Below are positions 13,619 through 24,290 of a stretch of DNA of 64,000 nucleotides, piece after piece (the stretch's first letter is position 1; each line of letters begins with the position of its first letter). Location: assembly GCA_003614735.1 (NCBI GenBank), contig KZ992424.1:42819-106818 (forward strand), read 5' to 3'. Position numbers and translations under genes: made by a program. Source of the DNA: Thamnocephalis sphaerospora (taxonomy: Eukaryota > Zoopagomycota > Zoopagomycetes > Zoopagales > Sigmoideomycetaceae). The notes under the pieces were generated by a model. It searched no databases and was not told where the DNA came from. It worked only from the letters and a program-made list of their open reading frames with translations.

Positions 13619-13691
13619 TGGAGGACCTGGGCATCGATCCCAGTACCTCTCGCATGCTAAGCGAGCGCTCTACCATTTGAGCTAGACCCCC
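13619..13691 (-). tRNA. tRNA-Ala (anticodon AGC)
   Basis: Reading the minus strand from 13691, a 73-base cloverleaf is visible. It has acceptor arm GGGGGTC, D arm GCTC...GAGC, anticodon stem CTCGC/GCGAG with loop TTAGCAT, T arm CTGGG/CCCAG with loop ATCGATG, and discriminator A. The G3-U70 wobble pair, the main identity element for alanine, is present. No intron. One oddity is a U6-U67 mismatch in the acceptor stem. A run of four T follows on the minus strand as a weak pol III terminator. Confidence 0.93.
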
Positions 13692-13963
13692 AATCTTGTT
13701 TCAGCGGTCAGAAACACACTTGTTGATAAGATCTATATTTCATGGCCTGATCGCTGGCGCGCATTTTTCTACTCGCAGCGTGCATGCAGCTATGCGTTGG
13801 CCACACTAGATATCTGTGGCTTTGGCGGGCGTTGGTTTGATGCAAAGAGCACCACAGATAATGCAGTTGGAGGGGTGGCATTACCAAGAAAAGGTGGCTG
13901 GCCAACCTTGTTATGCGCCGCTCACCTTTCCCATGCTAGTGTCAACGTAGCGAGGCTGCCAAC

Positions 13964-14557
13964 ATGGATATTGTCGAGCACGCATGCCTGCGAAGCGTAT
14001 GCTAGCAACAGACCAAGCCAATAGCACACAAGCCCGACTTGCTGCGGATCGTGGTTGCTTGTACAAGCCACGTCCTGTCGTGTGTACATCTCGGCATTTA
14101 GCGTGAGCAGCACTTGAACGCGCAGGCCATCGTCTCTCGACAACGGTTGCAGTGATAGTTGCATCAGTTTGATATTCTACGCCTTGTGCTGCTTGTGCAG
14201 ACAGCAACGCGCGGTTTCTGGTCAAGCATTTGCACTCGTCAGATCTGCTGCGCCCGTAATCGCACCTCGCAAGCAGGCGCCCTGTAAAGGATGAGCGCGG
14301 TGTTTGTAGTGTGGATCGGCGACAAATGAACGCACAGCACGATCGACGCGTACAGCATCCTTCCACTGCGCTCGCCCAACAATCCTCTGTATGTGCATGC
14401 ACGCGCACAGCCCCGCGGCGAGCCGGGCTTGACACTCTACCATGCGCTTAGTCGTTTTGCCCAACTATTTTGTGCTATCGTTATCGCTCACTATCCGCAC
14501 AATACAGCCTTTGTGCTCGGTCTGCTGCAAACGGTGGGCTATTTGTGGCCATGGTAA
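13964..14557 (+). CDS. Unrecognised small protein, about 118 residues
   Basis: Exons 13964-13996, 14033-14081, 14201-14255 and 14338-14557 join in phase. The reading starts MDIVEHACLRS, continues through a helical stretch (PDLLRIVVACTSHVLSY, then SNARFLVKHLHSSDLLRP), and ends with a hydrophobic segment (LFCAIVIAHYPHNTAFVLGLL) and the C-terminus LWPW before TAA. I do not recognise a family. The first intron would be only 36 bases. Parts of this stretch are also open in other frames and on the minus strand, so the model is provisional. The coherent start-to-stop reading with phase-matched splice sites is the reason for listing it. Confidence 0.4.
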
Positions 14558-15093
14558 ATTGCCCAATACTGATTTCTCAGCACGTTCGGTGTGCGGGTGA
14601 CAGGCTTAATTTCGGTTACGATCCCAACCGCCGTTGATAGCATGATCCAGTTTTGCTCTAAACTCGGCGTGACCAAGCCAAGCCACGTAGCGCCAACTAG
14701 ACAACTGGTGGGGCAGTGAGCCGCGCCCTTTGAACTGCAAGCAGCTGCAGGTTGCTATTCTGATCGCAGATCCAGGTCCAGCGTTGGTGCGCAGCATGTG
14801 GGAATATACGCTGATAGGACATGTGCATTTTTCCCTCCACAACAACAACAATGATGATGATGATGACCGCCGCTACATGGGTATTCTGGGAATACCAGGG
14901 CAGAGACGCCGCTCCGTACACAGGCTGCATGTCTTATCGTTAATTCCCTCATTATGCCGCCCGGTTGGAGAGTATATGCGCGAGTATATAACGGCTAATG
15001 TTCGCGCCCAATATTGTCCAGTCGCATCAACATTACTCCGCCTAGCTCAGATCGTATATTCAGTCAGGTCATCAATCCAAGGCAACGATAACC
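14558..15093. other. Intergenic
   Basis: Between the unrecognised gene and the deacetylase. It holds an (AAC)/(ATG) triplet run at 14841-14868 and nothing else I can support. Confidence 0.5.
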
Positions 15094-15995
15094 ATGGGCT
15101 ACTTGGCACGTACAATGTTCCTGGCTTTGCTGGCCTGCCCAGCGTTCAGCAGCGCATTGCCCGCATCTACACTCCACCAGCATCAGCGCCGCGCCGGTCC
15201 AGCACCAGGCGTTTCACTAGCCACTTGCACCATACCCAACGCATTTGCACTGACGTTCGACGACGGTCCGGGCCCGGTAGGGTGCAAAAGTTGGCGGCTG
15301 CTTTGCATGTGCTATGGCTAACCATGATGATATACATACACACATACACAGTACGCCGACGTTCTACTAGACCAACTGGACAAGCTGGGCGTCAAAACCA
15401 CCTTCTTTGTCAACGGCAATAACGTCGGCAGTCTTGATGACCCAGTCTACGCTGCGCGACTTAAGCGCGCGTATGACTCGGGCCATCAGATCGCGTCGCA
15501 CACCTACTCCCACGCGGATCTTACCGCTATTGGTTCTGATCAGATCCGCAGTGAGATGACCCTTCTCGACGATCAGCTCAGGCGCCTCATCGGCGTCAAG
15601 CCAACCTACATGCGTCCGCCGTACGGCGCAGTAAACGACCAGGTGCTCAACGTGATGCGCCAGCTCAACTACCGCGTGGTCCTATGGAACCTCGACACCA
15701 ACGACTGGTAAGTGTGGTGCATGCAGCTGCTGGTCTTTACGCCAGAACATGCGCTAACACATTCATGTCGAGTAGGCGGAGCCCCAGTGATGTGAAGCCT
15801 GCGCTGGCCACCATCCAAAACGCGCTCGCTAATGCCGCTGTTGGAAGCTCGTGGATTGCCCTTGCTCACGTCACAGCGTACGCAACCGCGTATAACCTGG
15901 TGGTCGATGCGGTGAACGACATCCGCGCCAAGGGATACCGCCTTGTGCGCATCGATGAGTGCTTTGGCGATGTCGGCGGCGCCTATACCCAATAG
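15094..15995 (+). CDS. Secreted polysaccharide (chitin) deacetylase, CE4 family
   Basis: Three exons (15094-15276, 15352-15707, 15776-15995) give 252 residues. An N-terminal signal peptide (MFLALLACPAFSSALP) points to secretion. The NodB homology domain follows with motif 1 TFDDGPGP (catalytic base Asp and metal Asp), motif 2 HTYSH (two metal His), motif 3 RPPYG and motif 4 around WNLDTNDW. Motif 5 is IALAH followed by Val rather than the usual LHD-like pattern. The likely role is removing acetyl groups from chitin in the fungal wall or during spore formation. The length is that of a bare catalytic domain, with no chitin-binding module or GPI signal. An AATAAA lies downstream at 16117-16122. 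Confidence 0.9.
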
Positions 15996-16768
15996 TCGTC
16001 CACTGGCATCAGTCCGTCCGCGTCATTATCGCCAATGTATACTCGCACCACGCACATGTGCCTATGTTAAGGCATCGAGCCAAAAATGCTGCATCCGCAC
16101 ATGCTGTGCATCAGCTAATAAATCAATCGTAATGCCTCGGCGAATTCGTCCACGCGTTTGCTGACTAGTCACACAGTCAGGTGCTGCGCAGCAGCGCGCA
16201 TGACCCTCACCCACGCGTACCTAGCCGCTTTGCATGAACAGCGCCTCCTTACATGGCGTGGGAATACTGCTAGCGCCGCTCCACCAACGGCCTGCCTCAC
16301 GCGCAGCTGCAGCTAACAGCGCGGCCTGGGCACAGACCCGCTGACAGTCTGTGTTTTCTGTAGCCTCGTTACATGGTCATCGTAGAGCGATGTGCCAACC
16401 AGGATACAAATGTGCGTGATCGTGTACGGAAAGAACAAGTGTATGAGTGCACGGCGCGTGAATGTAACATATCAGGCCGCCCGTCCGCCAATGTATAGCG
16501 GCGACGGCAAATAGGTAGTAACAACGGTGTGATGATGGTGCGGCAGCGCCAACAATACACCTGCTAATGCTTGGATGCGCTGGCGCCGCCACACATGCGA
16601 GCGGCAGAGACAGACTGAGACGCAGGCATGCAGCCCACTCGGGTCGCTGACCCAAGCCAAGGGCGGTACCATAGGATGGCAACATCCCGGCAGTCGAGCT
16701 TCCGACCGTCCGCAGCCGCAGCTGCACTGGCCGGTCAGTCGCCACAGCATGGGCAGGCGTGGCAACAC
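15996..16768. other. Convergent 3' regions of deacetylase and MO25
   Basis: No gene supported. It contains the AATAAA at 16117-16122 for the plus-strand gene. Frames on both strands lack recognisable motifs. Confidence 0.5.
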
Positions 16769-18261
16769 CTAGGCCATTTCCTGTATCTGCTTGATAAGAA
16801 ACGCCTTTTCGCTGTTGAACTGATCGTCATCTAACGCCCGCAATGCCACAGCAGTTGTTAGCCGACGACAGCGCGGTATAGCACTATCCAGCGTAGATAC
16901 TTGCCAGTACGATCGTTGTGGAAGCTACTCAAAAAGTTGATGAGCTTTTCGCGGTTCTTTCGCAGGATTTCCGACACGGGGCGGTTCTTGTTTGGGTTGG
17001 CGACAAATACCTTGAAAACGTGGAACGCCTCAAACTGAATGCTCCGACTACCGTCACGTAGCAGATTCATCATCAGCTTGAGGTTGTCTGCACTGCTAAT
17101 GTAGCGTGTCATCACGTTAAAGTTGGCGCGATCAAGCAGAATTTCTCCAAGCAACTTGATCGACTGGCGCTTGGTAACGTAGTTTTCCGAATTAAGCAGC
17201 ACCGTGTAGCACTCAAAAAACTGCTCCATGCCATGGTAGCGCCGGTTAGGACGGCCTGCCATCCACTGCGTGATACCAGTCACTTGCCTTTTCGTAGTTT
17301 TCCTGCAAGAAACCAGATACCAGCGTTTTGTGTCGCGTAAGCAGCTCCTGTTGGGAGCATTGTGTGAGCAGAGTACTTTGGCTGCGAGGCAACGATAGAC
17401 TTGGCGTTCGTTATGCTTACGCGGAAGGTTGCAAACGCATCGCTTGCCACGTCAAAGGATCCGACTTCGACATAGTCGAAATATTTGTAGAAGCCCGGCG
17501 CCAAGAGAAGGATGCGTGCCAGCGGCTCGTGGCGCGCACACTCGCGCAGAATCATACCGCAGTTGAGTGCAACCTCTTGGTTCTCGTAGCTACTCCGTGC
17601 CCGTGCGCATGAGTATACCATACCGCCGATTCCGCCAAGCGTGCCCACTTACCCCAACTGTAGCGTAAACAGGATATCCTCATTTTTTGCTAGATAGTCG
17701 ACCGTCGGATAGCGAGATCCGATCTGTCGCCGCAGCAGATTGTTGAAAATCTGCGCCACGTCCTTCTTTGCCTGGTATACACGCGAGTACACAGTGAGCA
17801 TGACGTGAACTACGCATGGACCACGTTCACGCCCACCTCAAACTCGAGCAGAGCCATGTGCTTGACCAGCAGCAGAAGTAGGTCGTTGTTGTATACCTCT
17901 TGCGAGAGCTGTGCAACCAGCTCAGGCGACGGATCAGTATCTATACGCCAGGGTCAGCACGTCTGTCGGCTTATCGATATCGATCGCCCATGCGCACCGT
18001 CGTCGCCGTACAGAATCATCTTCATTGCCACCAGGCATTTTGAGATATCTTCGGCCGCCTAGATATGGTGATGCAGATACGTTAGCACGTCTCCACCTCG
18101 TGCAGGGCTTTTTCCGCCCTCGCACGGGCCTGGCTGTCCAGCCGCGGCAACCTCACTACGCCCACCTTTCGGTCTGGAGAACCGAGCCGCGCAACGGAAT
18201 CTCGCACAATTTTCACCAGCTCATGCGGCGATTTGCTTCTGTTTCTAAAAAAGATGTTCAT
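16769..18261 (-). CDS. HYM1: MO25/Hym1 scaffold protein
   Basis: Eight exons (18261-18097, 18058-17998, 17940-17837, 17771-17653, 17589-17421, 17347-17288, 17220-16905, 16830-16769) sum to 351 residues, the standard MO25 length. Family hallmarks are [70 protein letters not shown] and the C-terminal [17 protein letters not shown]25 is a helical-repeat scaffold that activates Ste20/GCK-type kinases in the RAM/MOR morphogenesis pathway. The last two introns both start GCAAGT (at 17287 and 16904), and each splits a strongly conserved region, so they are real GC-AG introns. No part is missing. Confidence 0.96.
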
Positions 18262-18821
18262 AGCAACGTCTGGCTGGTGATGTTGGTATCGCGGTGATAG
18301 CAGGTGGCAGCAAAGAGTGCGCACGACAGAGAGCGGCGGCAGACTAGATGTGCAACTGCACGCAAACAAGCGGCGACTCGGCGGCAGCGGTCAGATGATG
18401 ACGGACGCAACCAAGGCAAGTGCGGATGAAGCGGAAGCGGCAACAGGCAGAAGGAGAGCGGGGTCTGGAGGTGCAAGCAGGAGGCAGCGCGTCGGGGCAG
18501 AGACGAAAACTAGACGGCTGCTGGCCGGTGGACGTCAAGTGAGCAGGCTGTGCAGGCGGGGGGCTGCTCACATGGCCTGTCGCTTTGCTCACAGTGTCGT
18601 CATGCGCCTTACTTGCCGCTCTTAGCGACTATCACTGCCTTCGCCCAGGTCACAAGGTGCACAGCCTCTTTTGCCTGTTCTCCTGCTTGCTCCCTTTCCG
18701 GCGGACAGGCCGAGTTGGGCAGACTCAGCTGGCTTGGCTCGAGGCGTTTGGCGTTGGAACTGCTGTGGCGTGCGCGTCACCCTGCCGTTCTGGCCACCTC
18801 ATCTGCTACCGTCAACCCACC
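18262..18821. other. Divergent promoter region, MO25 and TPR gene
   Basis: 560 bp between two divergent starts. The plus strand is purine-rich to about 18500, then pyrimidine-rich at about 18600-18780 before the TPR gene. Confidence 0.5.
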
Positions 18822-19667
18822 ATGAATCTGGAAGAGAAGATTGCACGCGGCGCTGAGCTCAAGGACGAAGGCAACGCTCTGTTCAAAGCCCGCGACCGCA
18901 AGGCCGGTAAGTGGCGCGGGTCGTGCGGACGATTGGCTCCGCACTGACGTGGCAGCGGCGCTTGCGCTCGACCAGCTCTGCGCAAGTATCACGAGGTAGC
19001 GCCACCACTGTATGCCGCACAGTCGGGCGCTTGTACTGATGTTGCGCGCGTGTATGCAGTCTCTCCTGTATCTTCATGGACAAAGTACGCAGGACGTGAC
19101 GGTGCCGCTTCGACAGAAAGATGCAGTCGTGTCGGATGACCAGAAACAGCAGATTGACGCTCTGCTGGTCAGCATATATGCCAACATGGCAGGTAAGTCT
19201 ATTTGACATGGCCAACGAATGATCGCCTAACGCGGCGCTTCCACCACGTAGCCTGCCACATCGGCGACCAAAAGTGGGAGCAGGTGATCCGGTACAGCGG
19301 CAAGGTAAGATGAGCGACAGGGCCGAGCCAGCGTCTAGACGCTGAATGACTGCCGTGCACGATAGGCGCTCGACAAAGATCCAGACCACTTCAAGGCTCG
19401 CCTGCGCCGCGCCAACGCCTATCTGTCGACAGGCAACACGGATCGTGCGGAGCGTGATTTGGAGGCATTGGCCACAAGCCACCCAGACGGCAAGTGCCAC
19501 AAGCGGTGCCAGTTGATGCGCAGCCCTTCATGCTAACGTTGCAGCCGTTTTGGGCCACACTAGACGTGGAGGTGCGCCGCTTGCAGCAGCACCTGCGCAA
19601 ACTCATCGACGCCGCCAACGACAAACAGCGTCGGGAATTTGCCGGCATGTTTGACCGAAAGCAGTAG
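18822..19667 (+). CDS. Small TPR co-chaperone-like protein (TTC9-like)
   Basis: Six exons give about 172 residues. The N-terminus MNLEEKIARGAELKDEGNALFKARD is followed by a 20-base exon completing ALRKYHE, then YANMAACHIGDQKWEQVIRYSGKAL and DPDHFKARLRRANAYLSTGN. These are three TPR units of the kind found in TTC9, FKBP and AIP proteins that hold Hsp90/Hsp70 tails. A charged C-terminal helix (VRRLQQHLRKLIDAANDKQR) ends in MFDRKQ. The last intron begins GCAAGT at 19490 and must run to 19563. With the nearer AG at 19544 the frame is lost, while the AG at 19563 keeps it. No peptidyl-prolyl isomerase domain is present, so it is TPR-only. Confidence 0.75.
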
Positions 19668-19953
19668 CGGGCGTTTGTGCCGACACGACGGCCAATCGGC
19701 CGACGACCTTGCCTGCTCGTCAAATGGTCGTTATGGTGTAGTAAAGATGCCTGGGCCTGTGTCAGTATTCGTATTCGTGTGTGCCGTGTGTCCATCTGTA
19801 TTTTGACTGGTTTTCGCCCGTTGCCCACCGCTCCTTCTCTTTTACGTTTCCCTATCGCCTTGCCCGCCTATACGCCGCTCTCACACACCGCAACCATAAC
19901 TCTCCGCTCTCGTCGGCCACGAGGTGTCCCAGCCGCAATCTACACTGGCCCGC

Positions 19954-20930
19954 ATGTCGGCGCCATGGCCGTCGTGGGCCGCAAACACTAGCGACATGGA
20001 CCCCGCTAGTTGGGCGCCCCGCGAGTTGGTGGGCACGCCGAGTACCGAGCCGACACTTTGCTCCGAGTCCGTCGGTCAGCTAAGCGCCACCGCGGCTGGG
20101 AAGCGAGCGCGCGACGCCGACGACTTTGGCCGAGAATTGGAAATGATGGAAGTGTGCGATCGCTACGTGGATTTGACGGTCGGTCAGCCCGTGCGCAAAC
20201 AGCGCAACACCAAGCGCCTACGCCTCGCGTCGTTCTCCGGCCTTTCCAGCGATGCCGGATCGGAGCTAGGGTAAGTTAAGCCATGCGATCATCCATCGAC
20301 TCTGCTGGCACGCCTCGGCTCACTCTCCTGCATGCTCGACACGGCAGCTTTCCCATGTCAGCCGCCTCTTCCGCGCCGCTTACGCCCGTGGACTGGCCGG
20401 CGCCGTCGCATGTGTCCATTGCGACTGGCCTCGTGTACACGCCGTCGATGCCGCGTACGCCAGACGGCGACGATCTAGATGACAGCGGCAATTTTGCCCA
20501 AGATCACAACGTCCGTGTAGACGGTGATCGCCGTGCGCTTGCAGGCCAAAGCGTCCAGTATGCTCAGTGGCAAGACGGCAGGGCCGCCAACCCTGCTGTC
20601 AGCGAGCACCACTGGGACCAGCGCCAGCTGGAGCTGGAACTTGACGGAGCTGCGCTCACTGCATGGCATGTGTATTCGACACCAAACCGCATTCTAAACG
20701 ACGCCTATCACGTTCGACACCTCCGTACGAGTCATGCAGCCGCTTCTGTCGCGAGCGGATCGTCGATGCAGTCCCCGATGGCTGCAAGTGCGTGGACGGC
20801 CCGGGAAACAGGCCGCGATCATCGACGCACGCTTTCACCAGACTCGCACTACTCGGTGATGAACGCGCTGCTTGCGCAGCTTCATCAATCGCGCGTTGGC
20901 AACCACGCTCCAAACTGGTCGACACACTAA
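19954..20930 (+). CDS. Hypothetical protein, probably nuclear
   Basis: Two exons, 19954-20270 and 20348-20930, give an intrinsically disordered protein of about 300 residues. A basic cluster KQRNTKRLRL just before the splice site could act as a nuclear signal. The end has a short predicted helix HYSVMNALLAQLHQSR that looks like the only conserved-type motif. Between them the sequence is rich in Ser, Ala, Asp and His. I do not recognise a domain. The ATG at 19954 is the first in frame after a stretch without Met. It sits between the TPR gene and CMC2 and is convergent with CMC2. Confidence 0.6.
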
Positions 20931-21117
20931 CATTACTGGCTGCTTGCATGCTTTGTCGCGCGCATTTTGTGTACTACTCGTATGGCCACTCTGTTGCGCC
21001 CACTCCTTCCTCCTTATCTCTGCGTTTCTACGCGCCTGCCATTAAGTAAACAGCGTGTTGACAACGCACGTATACATGTGTGTATTTGCAACAGTAACAC
21101 CAGCAGTGGCAAAGTGG

Positions 21118-21442
21118 CTATGCCTTGTCGCCCGCCAACTCAGCCTCTTCCTTGTCCAGGTCTTCCCAGAGCTTTTTCGTCTGGCGTCTGCGCTCCCGAG
21201 CCGCCTGTGTATTCGCGGTGCGATTCCGCATAAACTAATGGAGGTTGCCGCTTAGTAGACAGTCCTCTTCACCATGGATACACTCGACTCACCTCTTGGC
21301 CCAAACAATCATTCAGCGAATCCTTAAGCTTATGGCACTGGTTGGTGAGCTTGGGCCAGAGACCACCAGCATGACACTCCTCTAGCTGGCGGATAAGGTG
21401 TGCGCAGTCGACGTTCTTGTGTTCGTATACTTGCGGATGCAT
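21118..21442 (-). CDS. CMC2: CMC2-like mitochondrial twin CX9C protein
   Basis: Two exons (21442-21293, 21234-21118) give 88 residues. The protein starts MHPQ and carries the twin CX9C helix pair: DCAHLIRQLEEC and QCHKLKDSLNDC, each Cys-9 residues-Cys. A basic tail RERRRQTKKLWEDLD follows. This is the layout of CMC2, an intermembrane-space protein imported through MIA40 and needed for cytochrome c oxidase assembly. No N-terminal presequence, as expected for that import route. Confidence 0.9.
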
Positions 21443-22040
21443 GGCGGCGACTGTAATCGGGTAGCAGAAAGAAAAGTGGTGCGCGTCGCCGGAACATGGC
21501 GGGCATTTCGGCATTTATCGGACGCTGTGCACTCCGCATCACGTAGTTCAGATCCACGGTCATGGGTCTGCTGTCTTCAAAAGTATCTCACCCGTATTCG
21601 CCGCCATGTATTGCCCTGGCCTATCGATCTTGTTGCAAACAAATATTCGCCAATGTCTATTCAACACTGGAAATGTGCGCTTCAACGGATCGGCCATCAT
21701 CCAACACTTTGCGTTATACCACAAGTAGTTAGAGTTTGAATGTATTGGGCTGAGCATATGCAGAAAAGTGACCATGATTCCGCTGCACAATTCAGAGGTT
21801 GAGCGGCATGTTTATTCGACTATTGATGTATATAAGCTGGCATTTATTAGGTGTCTATGAACGCACAAGCACCTTACAGCTTGCTTGCCCGTGCTCTTGT
21901 TGATGTAGGAAAGCGGTTATTGAAGAGTCGAGAATACTTTCTGCTGACGGTACTAACCAATATTTTTTAAAAATAAAAAAAAGTTACGTCCCTAAATCTG
22001 CGCCGTGTCTCGAATCTTTTTGTCGAGCCATTGTCAGCAG
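21443..22040. other. Intergenic, locally A+T-rich
   Basis: Between CMC2 and tRNA-Val. Composition drops to A+T-rich from about 21560, ending in a T/A run at 21961-21983. No gene or terminal-repeat structure could be supported. Confidence 0.5.
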
Positions 22041-22114
22041 GTTTCCGTGGTGTAGTCGGTTATCACGTCTGTCTAACACACAGACGGTCCTCGGTTCGAA
22101 TCCGAGCGGAAACA
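22041..22114 (+). tRNA. tRNA-Val (anticodon AAC)
   Basis: A complete cloverleaf: acceptor GTTTCCG pairing perfectly with CGGAAAC, anticodon stem TCTGT/ACAGA with loop CTAACAC (anticodon AAC), T arm CTCGG/CCGAG with loop TTCGAAT, discriminator A at 22114. No intron. A run of five T at 22115-22119 is the pol III terminator. The tRNA ends 62 bp before the MIS18 start codon on the same strand. Confidence 0.96.
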
Positions 22115-22119
22115 TTTTT
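22115..22119 (+). terminator. Pol III terminator of tRNA-Val
   Basis: Five consecutive T directly after the tRNA discriminator base. Confidence 0.8.
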
Positions 22120-22176
22120 GCGTAGCGCGACTGCACTTTTGTGTCGCGTTCTTTGTTTTTCTCTTCCGCCGCCATC

Positions 22177-23196
22177 ATGAGCGCACCTGGCCGCTATTCT
22201 TTTAAGCGCTCACAGTCGGCGGACGTGCGCTCAGCTCTGCTAGGAGGCTTGCGTGGTCGCGGCGGTCTAGAGACTAAGGTGGCTGGTATTGATGCCGCGC
22301 GTATATGGCCGACAAAGCTGACGAACGCAAGCAAGCCGGACAACGCGTCCAGTTTGGAGTCGGTGCAGGAAATTCAGGGCGCACTCGTGTTCAGGTGCGG
22401 CTCTTGCAAGGCCATCGTTGGTGACTCTTACGCGTGGTATGCGGCGGACAAGACACTCAACATTGTCGTCTTGTCGGGTGAGGCATAGCACCGGTCCGTT
22501 GATGCTGTGGACCGATCGTGTGCTCACGCTAACGGTGCTATACAGAGGAGCATGAGGATATCGCTGTTGGCGATGTTTTGGAAACATCGATGCAGGAGCA
22601 TGATCGCGGCAGGTGGGCAGTGTCGACGCATCGCTAGCCATCCGTTTGCCGGCATGCTCTAACGACAGCTGCACCTCAGTACCTATTGGAAGATTGAGTG
22701 CAGGCAGTGTGGTCGGCTGATCGGACGAAAGTATCTTACAACGCCGCGTGAGCTTGATCACTTGCGGTATGTGTGCGGCAATGCTGTCGCCACAGTATTT
22801 ACAGCAAAGCATGTGCTGGCGTCGACTAACGCAGATGCAACGTAGCGAAAAGTATTCCTACTCGGTTTCCGAGATTGAATAGTGAGCAAAGAAGCGGTGT
22901 ACACTTATCATCTGTCTAGCGACTAATGAAGGCCCAATATCGCTGCGTGCTCCAGCTATGAACTCGGACAGCACTCGCGTGCGCCCGCGAATCAGCCTCG
23001 CGCCATGACAATGGAGGAAATGCGTGTGCTCATTACAAAGGTGAGCAACCGTCCAAGGACTGCTATTGTAATAATATGCTTACACGGGCAGCAGATGAGT
23101 AGCGTCATCATTCATTTAGAGGAGCGTGTCACAACACTGGAAACGCGTGCTGCAGCGCCCAACGATCCGCGCGGTGGTGGCGGCCATGGACGCTAA
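22177..23196 (+). CDS. MIS18: Mis18-family centromere protein
   Basis: Six exons (22177-22477, 22546-22612, 22680-22766, 22846-22881, 22956-23040, 23095-23196) give 225 residues. The yippee/Mis18 fold shows as two CxxC pairs, FRCGSCKAIVGDS and ECRQCGRLIGRKY, which bind one zinc. After the domain comes YYELG and then a C-terminal coiled coil (MRVLITKMSSVIIHLEERV). In fungi and animals Mis18 recruits CENP-A loading factors to centromeres, and the coiled coil serves oligomerisation. The basic N-terminus RYSFKRSQSADVR is typical too. The start lies only 62 bp after a tRNA gene. Confidence 0.85.
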
Positions 23197-23350
23197 CACG
23201 CTAGTGCGTACATGTATGAACTGTAACGAGTGGATGCGGTGCATTTAACAAGGACATGTGGGTGTGTATGTGCGCGCATCCATCCGCAGCATGTCATCAT
23301 ATAAAAAGAGCCGGGCACCATGTCTAGCTATCTGCCTGTGGTGCTGTCGC

Positions 23351-24062
23351 TCAGTTGCTGGCATAGAGCTGGGTCCATTCGCGGGCTAGTCAAGACGGAA
23401 GAAAACAACGCGTTAGCATCGAGACACAACAGCACACGCAGACCATGGTGCAAGCGTGCCTTTTGCAATCGCGCCCTGTTCATCCTCCTTCCAGTTTTGT
23501 GCCACATCGTTGGCCAGCGGATCATCCGGGTTGGGGGCAGAAAGGAGTGCCTGAATCGACAGGAGCACCGTGCGGATTTGAAGCGCAGGCGACCACTTGT
23601 CTACAGTTGATAGAGGTTAGGCTGCAGGCCACGCTAATATCCGCACGCGCCCCATGGCACCTTTCAAGATGTCCAGGCAGATGCGACCCAGCTTGTCAAT
23701 GTTGGGATGGTAGATCTTTGTCAAAAAGCGAACTTTGGGCGGTGCCATTGGATACTCATCGGGCAGGAATAGCTCCAGCTTGAATGCTCCGCCTAGCCAG
23801 GTGATAGGGTCAGCGCATGCCACGCGTTCGTTTATGGTCCGTGCATCGCCTACCCTCGAACGGCGATTGCACCGGTCCCGTAATGGTGACGTCAAAGTAG
23901 CGGATGTTCTCCTCGTGCGATTTGGCCTCGATGCCGGGCACCGGCTCGCTTACCAGGCGGCCAATTTCCTAGTAGTAGTCGTTGGTCTGCGTTAGTGTCG
24001 GCGACAGCAACGGCGACTCCAAAGCCGGCTCCTACCTTGGTGATGCGCTTGGGGATGGCCAT
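23351..24062 (-). CDS. UBC13: Ubiquitin-conjugating enzyme UBC13
   Basis: Five exons give 149 residues: [22 protein letters not shown], then [23 protein letters not shown], the catalytic Cys in GRICLDIL, and the C-terminal [13 protein letters not shown]13 with an MMS2-type partner builds K63-linked ubiquitin chains in post-replication repair. The HPN motif is present ([10 protein letters not shown]). The last intron starts GCACGC at 23459; splicing it restores [12 protein letters not shown]. The gene is divergent from PUS7 across 228 bp. Confidence 0.95.
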
Positions 24063-24160
24063 GTTTACGATGAGGAAGGGTAGGAACAGGAGGACGATGG
24101 CAGCAGGTGCAAGTGGAGAGAAGACGAGCGTTGGCAAAGGGTGTTGACTCGGTGTGTGTG

Positions 24161-24192
<32 letters not shown>

Positions 24193-24290
24193 TGTGCGTG
24201 TGTGAGATTATCCACCAGTTCTTGTGCGTGCAGAAAGAAAAAGCACTTCCTTCTGCAAGCGCAACTTTCGGCTCACTCAACTTTTACGCA
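24063..24290. promoter_or_regulatory. Divergent UBC13/PUS7 promoter with GT repeat
   Basis: A (GT)n/(GTGC)n microsatellite fills 24152-24205 between the two divergent start codons. This is the longest such repeat in a promoter here. Confidence 0.7.

Noticed and set aside
13708-14164. Minus-strand gene with a Leu-rich segment at 13922-14164
   Set aside because: It looked protein-like, but no consistent upstream exon could be joined, and the plus strand gives a complete start-to-stop model over the same stretch.
21780-21990. A+T-rich segment as a solo LTR or transposon remnant
   Set aside because: No terminal repeats, target duplication or coding remnant could be seen.
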